A DNA stretch of 64,000 nt from G963669295 sp963669295 (GTDB lineage: Bacteria > Bacteroidota > Bacteroidia > Flavobacteriales_D > CALLUQ01), in the NCBI GenBank assembly GCA_963669295.1, contig OY769938.1:496001-560000 (forward strand). The letters are read 5' to 3'. Shown here piece by piece: positions 27,527 to 37,200 of this stretch (the first letter of the stretch is position 1; each line of letters opens with the position of its first letter). A model generated the notes under the pieces. It was not told the origin of the DNA and did no database searches. It saw nothing but the letters and a program-made list of their open reading frames with translations. A program made the position numbers and the translations under genes.

Positions 27527-28543
27527 CTAAAACTTAGCACAGGGTACCACTTGTCGTTTCAACTTTATCTTCCTCCTACGCTTAGCCACTTCATATACCA
27601 TTGATATTTCATGAGAGCCCGCCGTATTGGTTACAAGACGTGATACGGTTAAATCGTAGCTATATCCTATTCTTAAACCATTGACTTCATACCCTACCAG
27701 AGCAATAATGGCATCATTGTTTTGATACCCCGGTTGATATGCTTTAAACCCAGGAATTCCTCTATACCACAATCCGATAATAAGGGGGCTATATTCGTAA
27801 TATACTCCTAGATCTATTTGATCAAACTTATCTTGTGCTTTATAATTAAGTGCTGCTACAACATCATGCTGCACAGTTCCTTTTTTCTTACGCTCTTCCT
27901 TCACTCTAAAGCGATAACCTCCATGTACTGAATATTTTACTGGAAGAATACTTGTTTGTTGTAAAAGTGATTCATTTGGTTTATTCAGGTGGTGTGCAGA
28001 AACCCCAAACCAAAATTTTCTATCAAACAACAATAAGCCTGAACCAAAATCAGGATAGGTTACCCGCTCTTCGGCATATACTTCAGAAGTGTTAATCCCA
28101 TCACTTGTTCCCCCTCCCCTTACCAATTGGTCGCCAAAAGTAAGACGATTAAAATCTATGTCACGCGTGGTTAATCCAAATTGTATCCCCGATTTAATGT
28201 ACAAATGACGTTTCAACTGTAATCTAAAGGAATATTGACCTGCCACGTTGGTAAATCGCAATCCTCCTGAACCTGCTTTATCACGTGTAAAAAGAAGTCC
28301 CAAACCACTCTTTACATCCTCAAGGTTATTATCGTACGAAAAGTTATACGATGTAAATGCACCAGGAATGCTTGGCCACTGATGCCGGTAATTCATAATG
28401 AAACGGTGTTGTATGGTACCTCCGGCAAATGCAGGGTTAAGATAAGTTGGTGCTGCATAGAATTGAGAAAACTGAGGATCTTGTCCTCGTACTGACCCAT
28501 ACCAACAAATAATCATCAAAGCACCTACCAACCATCTTCTCAT
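27527..28543 (-). CDS. PorP/SprF-family T9SS outer-membrane protein
   Basis: 338 residues. Signal peptide 1-20, then the family hallmark QDPQFSQFYAAPTYLNPAFAG at the mature N-terminus, followed by RHQWPSIPGAFTSYNFSYD and alternating beta strands of a barrel. PorP/SprF proteins are outer-membrane partners needed for secretion or surface attachment of T9SS cargo with type B sorting domains. It is the last gene of an operon with a type B adhesin and a PD40 protein, overlapping the latter by four bases (ATGA). The adhesin at 34145 is its most likely client. The other three type B proteins nearby may share it. Confidence 0.93.
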   Translation of the reverse strand: MRRWLVGALMIICWYGSVRGQDPQFSQFYAAPTYLNPAFAGGTIQHRFIMNYRHQWPSIPGAFTSYNFSYDNNLEDVKSGLGLLFTRDKAGSGGLRFTNVAGQYSFRLQLKRHLYIKSGIQFGLTTRDIDFNRLTFGDQLVRGGGTSDGINTSEVYAEERVTYPDFGSGLLLFDRKFWFGVSAHHLNKPNESLLQQTSILPVKYSVHGGYRFRVKEERKKKGTVQHDVVAALNYKAQDKFDQIDLGVYYEYSPLIIGLWYRGIPGFKAYQPGYQNNDAIIALVGYEVNGLRIGYSYDLTVSRLVTNTAGSHEISMVYEVAKRRRKIKLKRQVVPCAKF

Positions 28544-30117
28544 TTCTCTCCCCCTTCTTTCCGTTTTAAGGTTACCTTTTTAGATAGCTCTGCATAGCAC
28601 TCTTGTGCTGTAAACTGAATATAGTCTACTTGAGAGTGATAACCCGCAGCCTCTACTACTACCTGGTATCTCTTTTCAGGCACAATAATCATAATGTACT
28701 TTCCGCTTGCCGAATTGGAATTATATACACCTTGAGTTTTTCTTAGGTCTTCATCTACCAATGTTATTTTTGCTTTGATTGGCGCTCCACTTACTTCATC
28801 GTACACTTCTCCTTTTAATACGGTAAGCCTGGAATCATCATTTAGCAATTCAACCCTGTAAATGTCTTGTCCACCAAAACCACCTGGTTTATCTGTAGAA
28901 TAATATCCATAACGTCCATTAGCCGATAATGAGAAATAAATATCATCTTCTACAGTATTGATTGGATAACCAAGGTTTTTTGGTATTGACCATACCCCAT
29001 TTTCGCTCACCGCAGCACTAAAAATGTCGTACCCTCCCATGGAAGAATGCCCATTTGAAGAAAAATAGAGTGTTTTGTTATCCGTATGAATGAATGGGGC
29101 ATCTTCGTCGTAAGGCGTATTGATATTAGGCCCCAGGTTTTGTGGTAATGCCCATGCTCCTGTAGGGAGTTTCCTCACTCTATAAATATCTTTACCTCCA
29201 TAACCCCCTGGGCGATTTGAGGAAAAATACATCACATTCTCATTTGCAGTTAAGCAAGCACTTGCTTCCTGATATTCAGAGTTTATGTTGTCATCCAGTT
29301 TTTGTGGAGATTGCCAATCATCTACACCTATCATGTTGGCAATATATAAATCACCTCCTGTTAGGTTCTCATTTGTACGATATATGATTACTGCATTTCC
29401 ACTCGGGGCAATTCCTACAGTAGCATCGTGTGTAGCCGAGTTTACCTCTCCTTCTAACCCATATGCAGGTTCCCAGGTACCGTTGAGTTTTTTAGATACG
29501 TAAACATCTTCAAAATATGCACCATTCGGATCTTTCAAACCACCAGTACTTCCAGGCCTACGGGATGTAAAAAACAATACTGATTCATCAGCCGTGATAA
29601 GTGGTACATATTCATGGTGTGGTGAGTTAATGGCATCACCAAGATTTTCAATAGTCGCGTTAATCGGGTCGTTGACCATCTTTTTAGCGCGAATCGACAT
29701 ATTTTCATAATACTCCACTTCCTCCGGGGAAAATTTAATCTTGCGCAACTCTTTGTAGTAACGATAAGATGCAATTGCGGCATCAAAATTAGATGCTAAA
29801 TGATATGCCCTCCCCTTATAAAAGTGTAGTTCAGGAATTTCAATGTTTTTTGCCTGCTCCAGGTATTCCTTTGCTTTCCGTTCTTTTCCGCGAATATGTA
29901 AGCAACATACTCCTATTTTATAGTTTATTTCATCCAACCCCGGATCTACCGAATACAGCTGGTTGTACATTCTAAATGCAGTGTGGTAGTCTTCCACCTC
30001 AAAGTAAACATTTGCTTCCTCGTATGCCTTCTTTTGGTCGGAGGAATACTTTTCTTGAGCAAGTGTTCCTAATGGCAACAGAACAATAAAAATTAATATG
30101 TAATTGCTTAAACTCAT
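28540..30117 (-). CDS. PD40/TPR periplasmic protein of the adhesin operon (PorE-like, without OmpA domain)
   Basis: 525 residues from the ATG at 30117, which precedes a clear signal peptide (YILIFIVLLPLGTLA). The frame is open upstream to 30213, but that would bury the signal and overlap the adhesin gene. Residues ~20-150 are TPR-like helices (AYEEANVYFEVEDYHTAFRM). Residues ~180-410 are PD40/WD40-like blades (ESVLFFTSRRPGSTGG; ENVMYFSSNRPGGYGGKDIY; KTLYFSSNGHSSMGGYDIF; GYYSTDKPGGFGGQDIY). Residues ~435-525 form a carboxypeptidase-regulatory-like beta domain (GEVYDEVSGAPIKAKITL). Related proteins end in an OmpA domain, which is missing here. It lies two bases after the adhesin stop. Confidence 0.85.
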   Translation of the reverse strand: MSLSNYILIFIVLLPLGTLAQEKYSSDQKKAYEEANVYFEVEDYHTAFRMYNQLYSVDPGLDEINYKIGVCCLHIRGKERKAKEYLEQAKNIEIPELHFYKGRAYHLASNFDAAIASYRYYKELRKIKFSPEEVEYYENMSIRAKKMVNDPINATIENLGDAINSPHHEYVPLITADESVLFFTSRRPGSTGGLKDPNGAYFEDVYVSKKLNGTWEPAYGLEGEVNSATHDATVGIAPSGNAVIIYRTNENLTGGDLYIANMIGVDDWQSPQKLDDNINSEYQEASACLTANENVMYFSSNRPGGYGGKDIYRVRKLPTGAWALPQNLGPNINTPYDEDAPFIHTDNKTLYFSSNGHSSMGGYDIFSAAVSENGVWSIPKNLGYPINTVEDDIYFSLSANGRYGYYSTDKPGGFGGQDIYRVELLNDDSRLTVLKGEVYDEVSGAPIKAKITLVDEDLRKTQGVYNSNSASGKYIMIIVPEKRYQVVVEAAGYHSQVDYIQFTAQECYAELSKKVTLKRKEGGEK

Positions 30118-30119
30118 GT

Positions 30120-33100
30120 TTACCTTAACAGGGTTAAATCTCCGGCCTTCGATACTTTCCTTCCATCTACAAATTCCACTTCTGCCTTCCATACATACAC
30201 ATCTTGTTGACACAGATTTCCTCTATAGTAGCCATCCCATCCAATATTGATGTCAAAGCTTTCAAAAAGCAATTCGCCCCACCTATTGAAAATCATTAAA
30301 TGGTATTCTGCCACTCCCTCGAATACTGGAAAAAATATGTCGTTATCTGTAGCAAAAGGGTTGTACTGACCTCCATTCGATCCATTTTCATTTGGCGTAA
30401 AAGCATTCGGAAAGTTAATGTCGCCTCCCACATCTGCAAACACAGCATTTGGTAAGAAAAATGTATCCGGGCAATTCCATTGGTTGTTTGCAATTAGCAT
30501 CACATCGTAGGTACCTACCTCCGTATAAAAATGTTCAGGATTTTGCTCTGAAGAAGTATTTCCATCTCCAAAGTCCCAAAAGTAATTATCAGCAAAACCT
30601 GAAAGATTATAGAATTGTACTGGTTGGTTGGGTACAAATACTTCGGTAGGCGCATGTGTAAAGTATGCATTAGCTTGCTCGTGAACAATGATCGTGTCTA
30701 CCCGCACCTCTGTATCTACTCCTCCAGGGCCTGTTGCTGTTAACGTTACTGTATATGTTCCTGGAATATAATAAGTATAAGTAGGGTGTTCAATATTAGA
30801 AATACTTCCGTCACCAAAATCCCATAAATAAGATGTGGCATAAATCGAGGTATTTGTAAAATTCACTGTGAGGGGCTGGCATCCTTCAGCAGTTCCTATA
30901 AAATCAGCAATTGGAACAGGAGGTATGATAACAATGTCCTCTGTAGTGGTATCTGAACAATGTGCACTTGAAACAATCAACGTGATGGTATAAGTGCCCC
31001 AGGTGCTATATGTATAACCTCCTGGGTTTTGCATGGTAGAAGTTCCAACACCATCTCCATAGTCCCAATAATAATTCCAGTTGCCTGCATTGCTTTGGTT
31101 TAACACACCTACTGTAGCTGCCGGGAAAACTTGTGTTGTTGGAACAGGAGTAAAAGCAGCAATTGGCTGTGGATACACTATTATGTTTTGATATACTGTA
31201 TCGGTACACCCCCATTGCGAAGTAGCTACCAAACTTACTGTAAATATGGTATCATTAACTCCTGTGTTGGTAAATGTATGTGTAGGGTCGGAAGTAATGT
31301 CTATAAACCCATCACCAAAGTCCCACTCATAGCTTGTTGCTCCTAACGATTGGTTTGTAAAATCCACTGTTAATACCGAACAACCCGCTGTATCAGCAAC
31401 AAAAGCTGCAGTTACTTCAGGATACACCTCAACCGTTTGGTAAGAGGTATCAGTACAGCCATCTGCAGTCATAGCAATTAAGCTCACTGTGTGAATAATA
31501 GGGCTGCCTGTAGTATTTGTATAGGTATGTGTGTGCGAGGCCACGGTTGTATCGGTTGTATTTCCATCACCATAGTCCCAAAAGAAGGCAACAGCACCTA
31601 TCGAGGTATTCTGAAATTGCACTTGAAATGGATGACATCCTGCAGATGGAGTTGCTGAAAACTGGGAGGTAGGATTTGGGTACACTAATACGGTTCCATA
31701 AGTAGTATCGATACAACCAAATGGCGAGGTAGCGATTAACTCAACTGTGTAAGTCACATTATTGGTAGTAGTATTTACGTAAGTATGTGTAGGTGTAGGC
31801 CCCACTCCTATATTTCCATCTCCAAAATCCCATTGATAATCTACCGCTCCAATTACCGATGGAAAGGTAACTGTTAATGGACTACAACCTGAATCGGGTA
31901 CCGATGTAAAACCAAAATCGGGAATTGGGTATACTGTAATGGTTTGTGAAGTGGTATCGGTACAACCATTAGGAGAGGTAACTATTAGTGTAACAGTATA
32001 CACTTCAATAAACAAGGTATTGTTTACATAGGTGTGATTGGGATCTTGTAATGTACTGCCATTACCATCTCCAAAGTCCCATTGATAGCTTGTAGCACCA
32101 ATGGAGTTATTGGTGAAATTCACTTGTAATGGAGCACATCCTGGAAAACCATTATGTGTGAAGGTAGCTGTAGCAGCCGGATACACAGTAATACTTTCGT
32201 ATACGGTATCAGTACAGCCAAACGTAGTCGATGCTACCAACATTACATTATAGGTGGTATCGACCATTCCATTATTTATAAAAGTATGATTAGGATTAGC
32301 AACGATTGAGGTACTACCATCGCCAAAGTCCCAAAAGTAGCTGGTAGCTCCAGTGCTTGAATTGGTAAAGGTAACATCAAGCGATGTACAACCATTTAGT
32401 GGAGTACCACTCATGACTGCCGTAGGGGTAAGTTCTACAACTATGGGCACTGTATCTGTGGAAGAGCAATTGGCTGTGCTCACCGTTAATTCGATGTTAA
32501 ACGTACCTACACCTGTATAAATGTTTGTCGGATTTTGTTGGGTGCTGGTGTTACCATCGCCAAAATCCCAAAACCATGAAACGATAGGGTCGCCTGGCGA
32601 TGAGGTGGATTGATCGGTAAACTGAGCCAATGCATTTTGGCAAACACTAGTAGGTACAAAAGCTACCGTAGGCGATTGATATACATTAATGGTTTCTGTA
32701 TCGATGTCGGAACAACCATTTAGGCTTGTCACAGTTAACGAAACGGTGTAGGTACCAGGAGTGGCATAAAATTGCGCTGGAGGGTTTTGGAGATTGCTGG
32801 TGTTGCCATTACCAAAGTCCCAAAACCAGGCTACTGCATTAATTGACCCATCCGTAAAGAGAGATGTGAGCGTATCGCACCCAATATTGTTATTGACATT
32901 AATTACAGCGGTTGGACTGGCCAATACATGTATGGGTAAGGTTGCTGTATCGGTACAACTTGCTGTGCCACCGGTAATGTTCGCTACCAGAGTGATGGTA
33001 TAATCTCCTGGAGTATTATATACATGCGTTTGATTGCCTGCACCTGTAGTTTGCCAGCCACTACCATCGCCCCAATTCCAATCATAAGAGTTTGCACCAC

Positions 33101-34145
33101 CTGTTGAGGCATTTACTGTTACTGCTTGATCTCCCGCACAAATAGTATCATCTACCAATGTAAAATCTGCTACAGGAGGAGGAATAATGTTTATGGTGAT
33201 GTACGCAGTATCTTGTCCGCAAAAATTACTATCAATTAACATTACATCATAAGTACCTATACCCGGGTATGCAATAGTAATGGGTAATGTTGGAGGCCAG
33301 GGCTGCCAACCTATTGTGGAGTCAGATCCCATGCCCCAGTAATCACCAAAATTCCAAAATTCTTGCCGTTGGTAAGTATTGCCTTGTAGATAGCAGTTGC
33401 GATTGGTGATGTTCTCGAAAGTTACTATTGTGTCGGGGTAACAAAGCAATACATCAGATGCTTGTATAGCAGCATCATCTAAATCCCATATTTGTATAGG
33501 ATTAAATGTAGCTGTACTGGGACCTCCCTGTTGAGTATTGCAATAGTTTTCAGCGGTTAGTGTTACTACCGTTTCGCAATTCACTGTACCAGGCAAGTAG
33601 GTGTGCTGTATGGTTTGCCCCCAATTGGTATAATCAAAGGTTACTGGTGGGCTTCCATCTCCAAAGTCCCAAACAAAAACAGTTGTTTCAGAAACATCAG
33701 TGCTTGAGTTAATGAATTCAAGTGTTGCAGGTGCACAAGCTTGTGTAACACCGCCAAAAGGAATTTGAATAGAAGCATTGGTAGGCTCCTCTATCACCAC
33801 AACTCCTGTAATGACACAGCCTGTACCGGTTTCTGTAAACGTTACAACAAATGTATCAACAGTAACGGGGTAAAGGTGTGTTATCGAGGCTGGGGGAATA
33901 AGATCAGATCCGGAGTCAATAGGGCTACCATCGCCCCAATCTATGGTCCATTGGCCAATGTTATCTGGCGATTGTATAGTTAGTGTAAAATCTAACCCAA
34001 AACAAGAATACCAATAAGGGGTTGCGCTAGGGGTTCCAGTACCATCATAAATTGTTGGACACTGGGCAAACGCTGCTTGAAAGAGTGAACTTAATAGAAC
34101 AAATACAATTGCAGCGGAGCTATTTTTTAACTTGCAATTCTTCAT
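30120..34145 (-). CDS. T9SS type B PKD-repeat adhesin
   Basis: 1341 residues from the ATG at 34145 (signal SAAIVFVLLSSLFQAAFA). An in-frame ATG at 34175 would add ten residues. About 14 PKD-like units follow, recognised by motifs such as FVWDFGDGSPP, FWDFGNGNTSNLQNP, YQWDFGDGNGSTLQDP and YFWDFGDGNTSSEQNP. The C-terminus is a type B sorting domain (INFPNAFTPNENGSNGG; LMIFNRWGELLFES; GDLTLLR). Insertion of NGGQYNPFATDN after FTPNENGS makes this sorting domain slightly unusual. The protein is probably surface-exposed and partnered by the PorP/SprF protein of the same operon. Confidence 0.92.
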   Translation of the reverse strand: MKNCKLKNSSAAIVFVLLSSLFQAAFAQCPTIYDGTGTPSATPYWYSCFGLDFTLTIQSPDNIGQWTIDWGDGSPIDSGSDLIPPASITHLYPVTVDTFVVTFTETGTGCVITGVVVIEEPTNASIQIPFGGVTQACAPATLEFINSSTDVSETTVFVWDFGDGSPPVTFDYTNWGQTIQHTYLPGTVNCETVVTLTAENYCNTQQGGPSTATFNPIQIWDLDDAAIQASDVLLCYPDTIVTFENITNRNCYLQGNTYQRQEFWNFGDYWGMGSDSTIGWQPWPPTLPITIAYPGIGTYDVMLIDSNFCGQDTAYITINIIPPPVADFTLVDDTICAGDQAVTVNASTGGANSYDWNWGDGSGWQTTGAGNQTHVYNTPGDYTITLVANITGGTASCTDTATLPIHVLASPTAVINVNNNIGCDTLTSLFTDGSINAVAWFWDFGNGNTSNLQNPPAQFYATPGTYTVSLTVTSLNGCSDIDTETINVYQSPTVAFVPTSVCQNALAQFTDQSTSSPGDPIVSWFWDFGDGNTSTQQNPTNIYTGVGTFNIELTVSTANCSSTDTVPIVVELTPTAVMSGTPLNGCTSLDVTFTNSSTGATSYFWDFGDGSTSIVANPNHTFINNGMVDTTYNVMLVASTTFGCTDTVYESITVYPAATATFTHNGFPGCAPLQVNFTNNSIGATSYQWDFGDGNGSTLQDPNHTYVNNTLFIEVYTVTLIVTSPNGCTDTTSQTITVYPIPDFGFTSVPDSGCSPLTVTFPSVIGAVDYQWDFGDGNIGVGPTPTHTYVNTTTNNVTYTVELIATSPFGCIDTTYGTVLVYPNPTSQFSATPSAGCHPFQVQFQNTSIGAVAFFWDYGDGNTTDTTVASHTHTYTNTTGSPIIHTVSLIAMTADGCTDTSYQTVEVYPEVTAAFVADTAGCSVLTVDFTNQSLGATSYEWDFGDGFIDITSDPTHTFTNTGVNDTIFTVSLVATSQWGCTDTVYQNIIVYPQPIAAFTPVPTTQVFPAATVGVLNQSNAGNWNYYWDYGDGVGTSTMQNPGGYTYSTWGTYTITLIVSSAHCSDTTTEDIVIIPPVPIADFIGTAEGCQPLTVNFTNTSIYATSYLWDFGDGSISNIEHPTYTYYIPGTYTVTLTATGPGGVDTEVRVDTIIVHEQANAYFTHAPTEVFVPNQPVQFYNLSGFADNYFWDFGDGNTSSEQNPEHFYTEVGTYDVMLIANNQWNCPDTFFLPNAVFADVGGDINFPNAFTPNENGSNGGQYNPFATDNDIFFPVFEGVAEYHLMIFNRWGELLFESFDINIGWDGYYRGNLCQQDVYVWKAEVEFVDGRKVSKAGDLTLLR

Positions 34146-34281
34146 GTACGCCTTACTATATAGCGTACGGCACATTTGTAAAAAGGTTCACTTGAAACAG
34201 GTTTTTTTTCACGAAAAGAGATAAAACTTTTCAGCGAGTCTATGAACCTGTATAATACACTGACGAAACCGTAAGGAACGA

Positions 34282-37200
34282 CTACCTGATTAAGGTAATC
34301 GTTCCTGTATATTCTTGTGTTGGTGTTTGTAAAATGTAATAATAGGTACCTTCAGGCACTTCTAAACCACTGCTGGTTCGTCCATCCCAATTATTTTGAT
34401 ACCCATTGCTATTGTACATTAATTGTCCCCAACGGTTATAGATGAACAAGTCGCCCTCTGTTAAACCATCGATGATGAACAGTTCGTTTTCATTATCGCC
34501 ATTGGGCGAGAACACGTTTGGAATTTCAATTTCCGACGTTACTTCAATTACCTGGCAGATAGAATCACTACATGTTCCGGTTGAGTCGAATACGGTTAAA
34601 CAAACGGTATAGCTACCAACTCCCGGGAAGGTAAACGTTGGGTTTTGCACATTATCTGTCCCCAGATTATCAAATGTCCATAACCATGAACCTACATTTC
34701 CTGTTGAACCATCAGTGAAAGTCACTAAAGGATCTTCTGCTAATACTGGTTGTGGGGCATAGGTAAAGGCCGCTGTTGGCGCAGTAGATACTGTTACTGC
34801 CGCTACTATGGTAGTAGTAGCATTACAACCAAATTGATCCGTAACGGTTAAGGTAACATCGTATACTCCTGCTGCATTGTATACATGCGTTGGGTTCTCA
34901 TCCGTTGAAGTATTGCTATCTCCAAAATCCCACAAGTAAGTACCACCAGTTCCTGTTACAGAAGAAGTATTGGTAAAGTCGACTTGCAGTGGTGTACAAC
35001 CCGAAGTGGGTGCATATGTAAATGATACTACAATACCTCCTGTATCATTGATAATGGTCAATGATCCAGTATTCACTGTACATCCGTTAGCATCTACTAC
35101 TGTTATATCGTAGGTTCCTGCGGCAAGATTTCCAAATACACTAGATGCCTGGAAAGTGTTGCCACCATCAATGCTGTATTGATAAGGCGTTGTTCCTCCA
35201 CTTACAAATACGTTGATGGAACCATCGGCTGCACTACAGGTTTCATCAATTGTAGCTGTGCTATCGATGACTAATGCTGTAGGCTCAGTTAAAGTAACTG
35301 TAGTAGCTGTTTGACAACCAACTCCATCTTCTACTACCACATCGAATGTTCCACCGCCTAAGCCAGAAAATGCATTACCAGCTTGATAAGTTGTTCCATT
35401 GTCGATGCTGTATTGCAATGGTGGTGTTCCTCCACTCGCATAGATGGTAATTGAACCATTGCCATCACCAAAACACAATGGGTCAATAGCAATAATACTA
35501 TCAATAGATGCTGCACCAGCATTGTTTAAAATTTCCTGTCCAATCACCTGGCATCCTAAACCATCTTCTACTACAATGTCATAGGTCCCTGCTCCCAGTC
35601 CGGTAAAGGTTCCTGAGGCCTGAAAGGTAGTTCCATTATCAATCGAATACTGGTATGGACCACCATCGCCACCTGCACCCACAATATCGATACTTCCATC
35701 GCTAGCACCGCAGTTAGGGTCAGTTAAAGTAACTGTATAAGTTACTGCTGGTGGATCGGTTAAGGTTTCCTGACCGGTTACCTGACAACCCGAAGCATCT
35801 TCTACTACAATATCGTAAGTGCCTGCCCCAAGGTTATTAAATGTACCTGAAGCCTGAAAGGTAGTTCCATTATCAATCGAATACTGGTATGGACCACCGT
35901 CACCTCCTGCACCTACAATGTCGATAACACCACTGGTATCCCCATTACAAACAGGGTTGGTAAGGGTAACAGTATAGGTTACTGCTGGAGGATCAGTTAA
36001 AGTTTCCTGGCCGGTTACCTGGCAACCCGAAGCATCTTCTACTACGATGTCGTAGGTTCCTGCTCCAAGGTTATTAAACGTGCCTGAAGCCTGGAAGGTA
36101 GTTCCATTATCAATCGAATACTGGTATGGACCACCATCGCCACCTGCACCCACAATATCGATAATACCACTGGTATCTCCATTACAAGTAGGATTGGTAA
36201 GGGTAACAGTATAGGTTACTACTGGAGGATCAGTTAAGGTCACCTGCATGCTTACCTGGCATCCTACTGCATCTTCTACTACAATGTCGTAAGCAGCAGC
36301 TCCCAATCCGGTAAAACTGTTACCTGCCTGGAAGGTTACTCCATTATCGATGGAGTATTGATAAGGGGTTGTTCCACCACTTACTGTAATGGTAATGCTA
36401 CCATCTGTATCACCATTACAAGTAGGATCTACTGCCGCTACGTTATCAATGGTTGGCGCGCCAGGGTTGCTTAATGTTGCTGTTGTGGTTACCTGACAAC
36501 CTGAGGCATCTTCTACCACAATGTTATAGGTACCGGCACCAAGATTAGTAAATGCTGCCAAAGCCTGGAAAGTAACACCACCATCAATTGAATATTGATA
36601 AGGGCCACCGTCGCCACCACTGGCAACAATGCCAATAGAACCGTCGTTCGCTCCGCAAGTTGGGTCAATGGTTGTTACATTATCAATTGATACAGCTGGA
36701 GGGTCAGTAATGGTCTCCTGTCCGGTTACCTGACAACCTGAAGCATCTTCAATTACAACGTCATAGGTAGCTGCTGCCAGACCTGCAAAGGTACCTGACC
36801 CCTGGAAAGTTGCTCCATTATCGATGGAGTATTGGTAAGGACCACCATCGCCACCTGCTCCAGTGATGACAATGGAACCATCGTTACCACCATTACAAGT
36901 AGGGTCAGTTATGACCACCGTATATGTAATAGGTGCCGGGTTACTTAACACTACCTGAGTGGCTACCTGACAACCAATAGCATCTTCTACTACAATGTCG
37001 TAGGTGCCTGCTGCAAGCCCTGTAAAGCTATTGCCTGCCTGGAAGGTAACTCCATTATCAATAGAGTATTGGTAAGGCGTTGTTCCTCCACTAGCTGTAA
37101 TGGTGATGCTACCATCACTCCCTCCATTACAGGTAGGATCAACTGTGGCTACATTATCAATTACAGGTGCACCGGGATCAGTCAATACTTCCTGTCCGGT

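Noticed and set aside
28540..30213. Longer start of the PD40 protein at 30213
   Set aside because: It would overlap the adhesin's coding end by 94 bp and put 32 residues ahead of a clear signal peptide. The ATG at 30117 is two bases after the adhesin stop.
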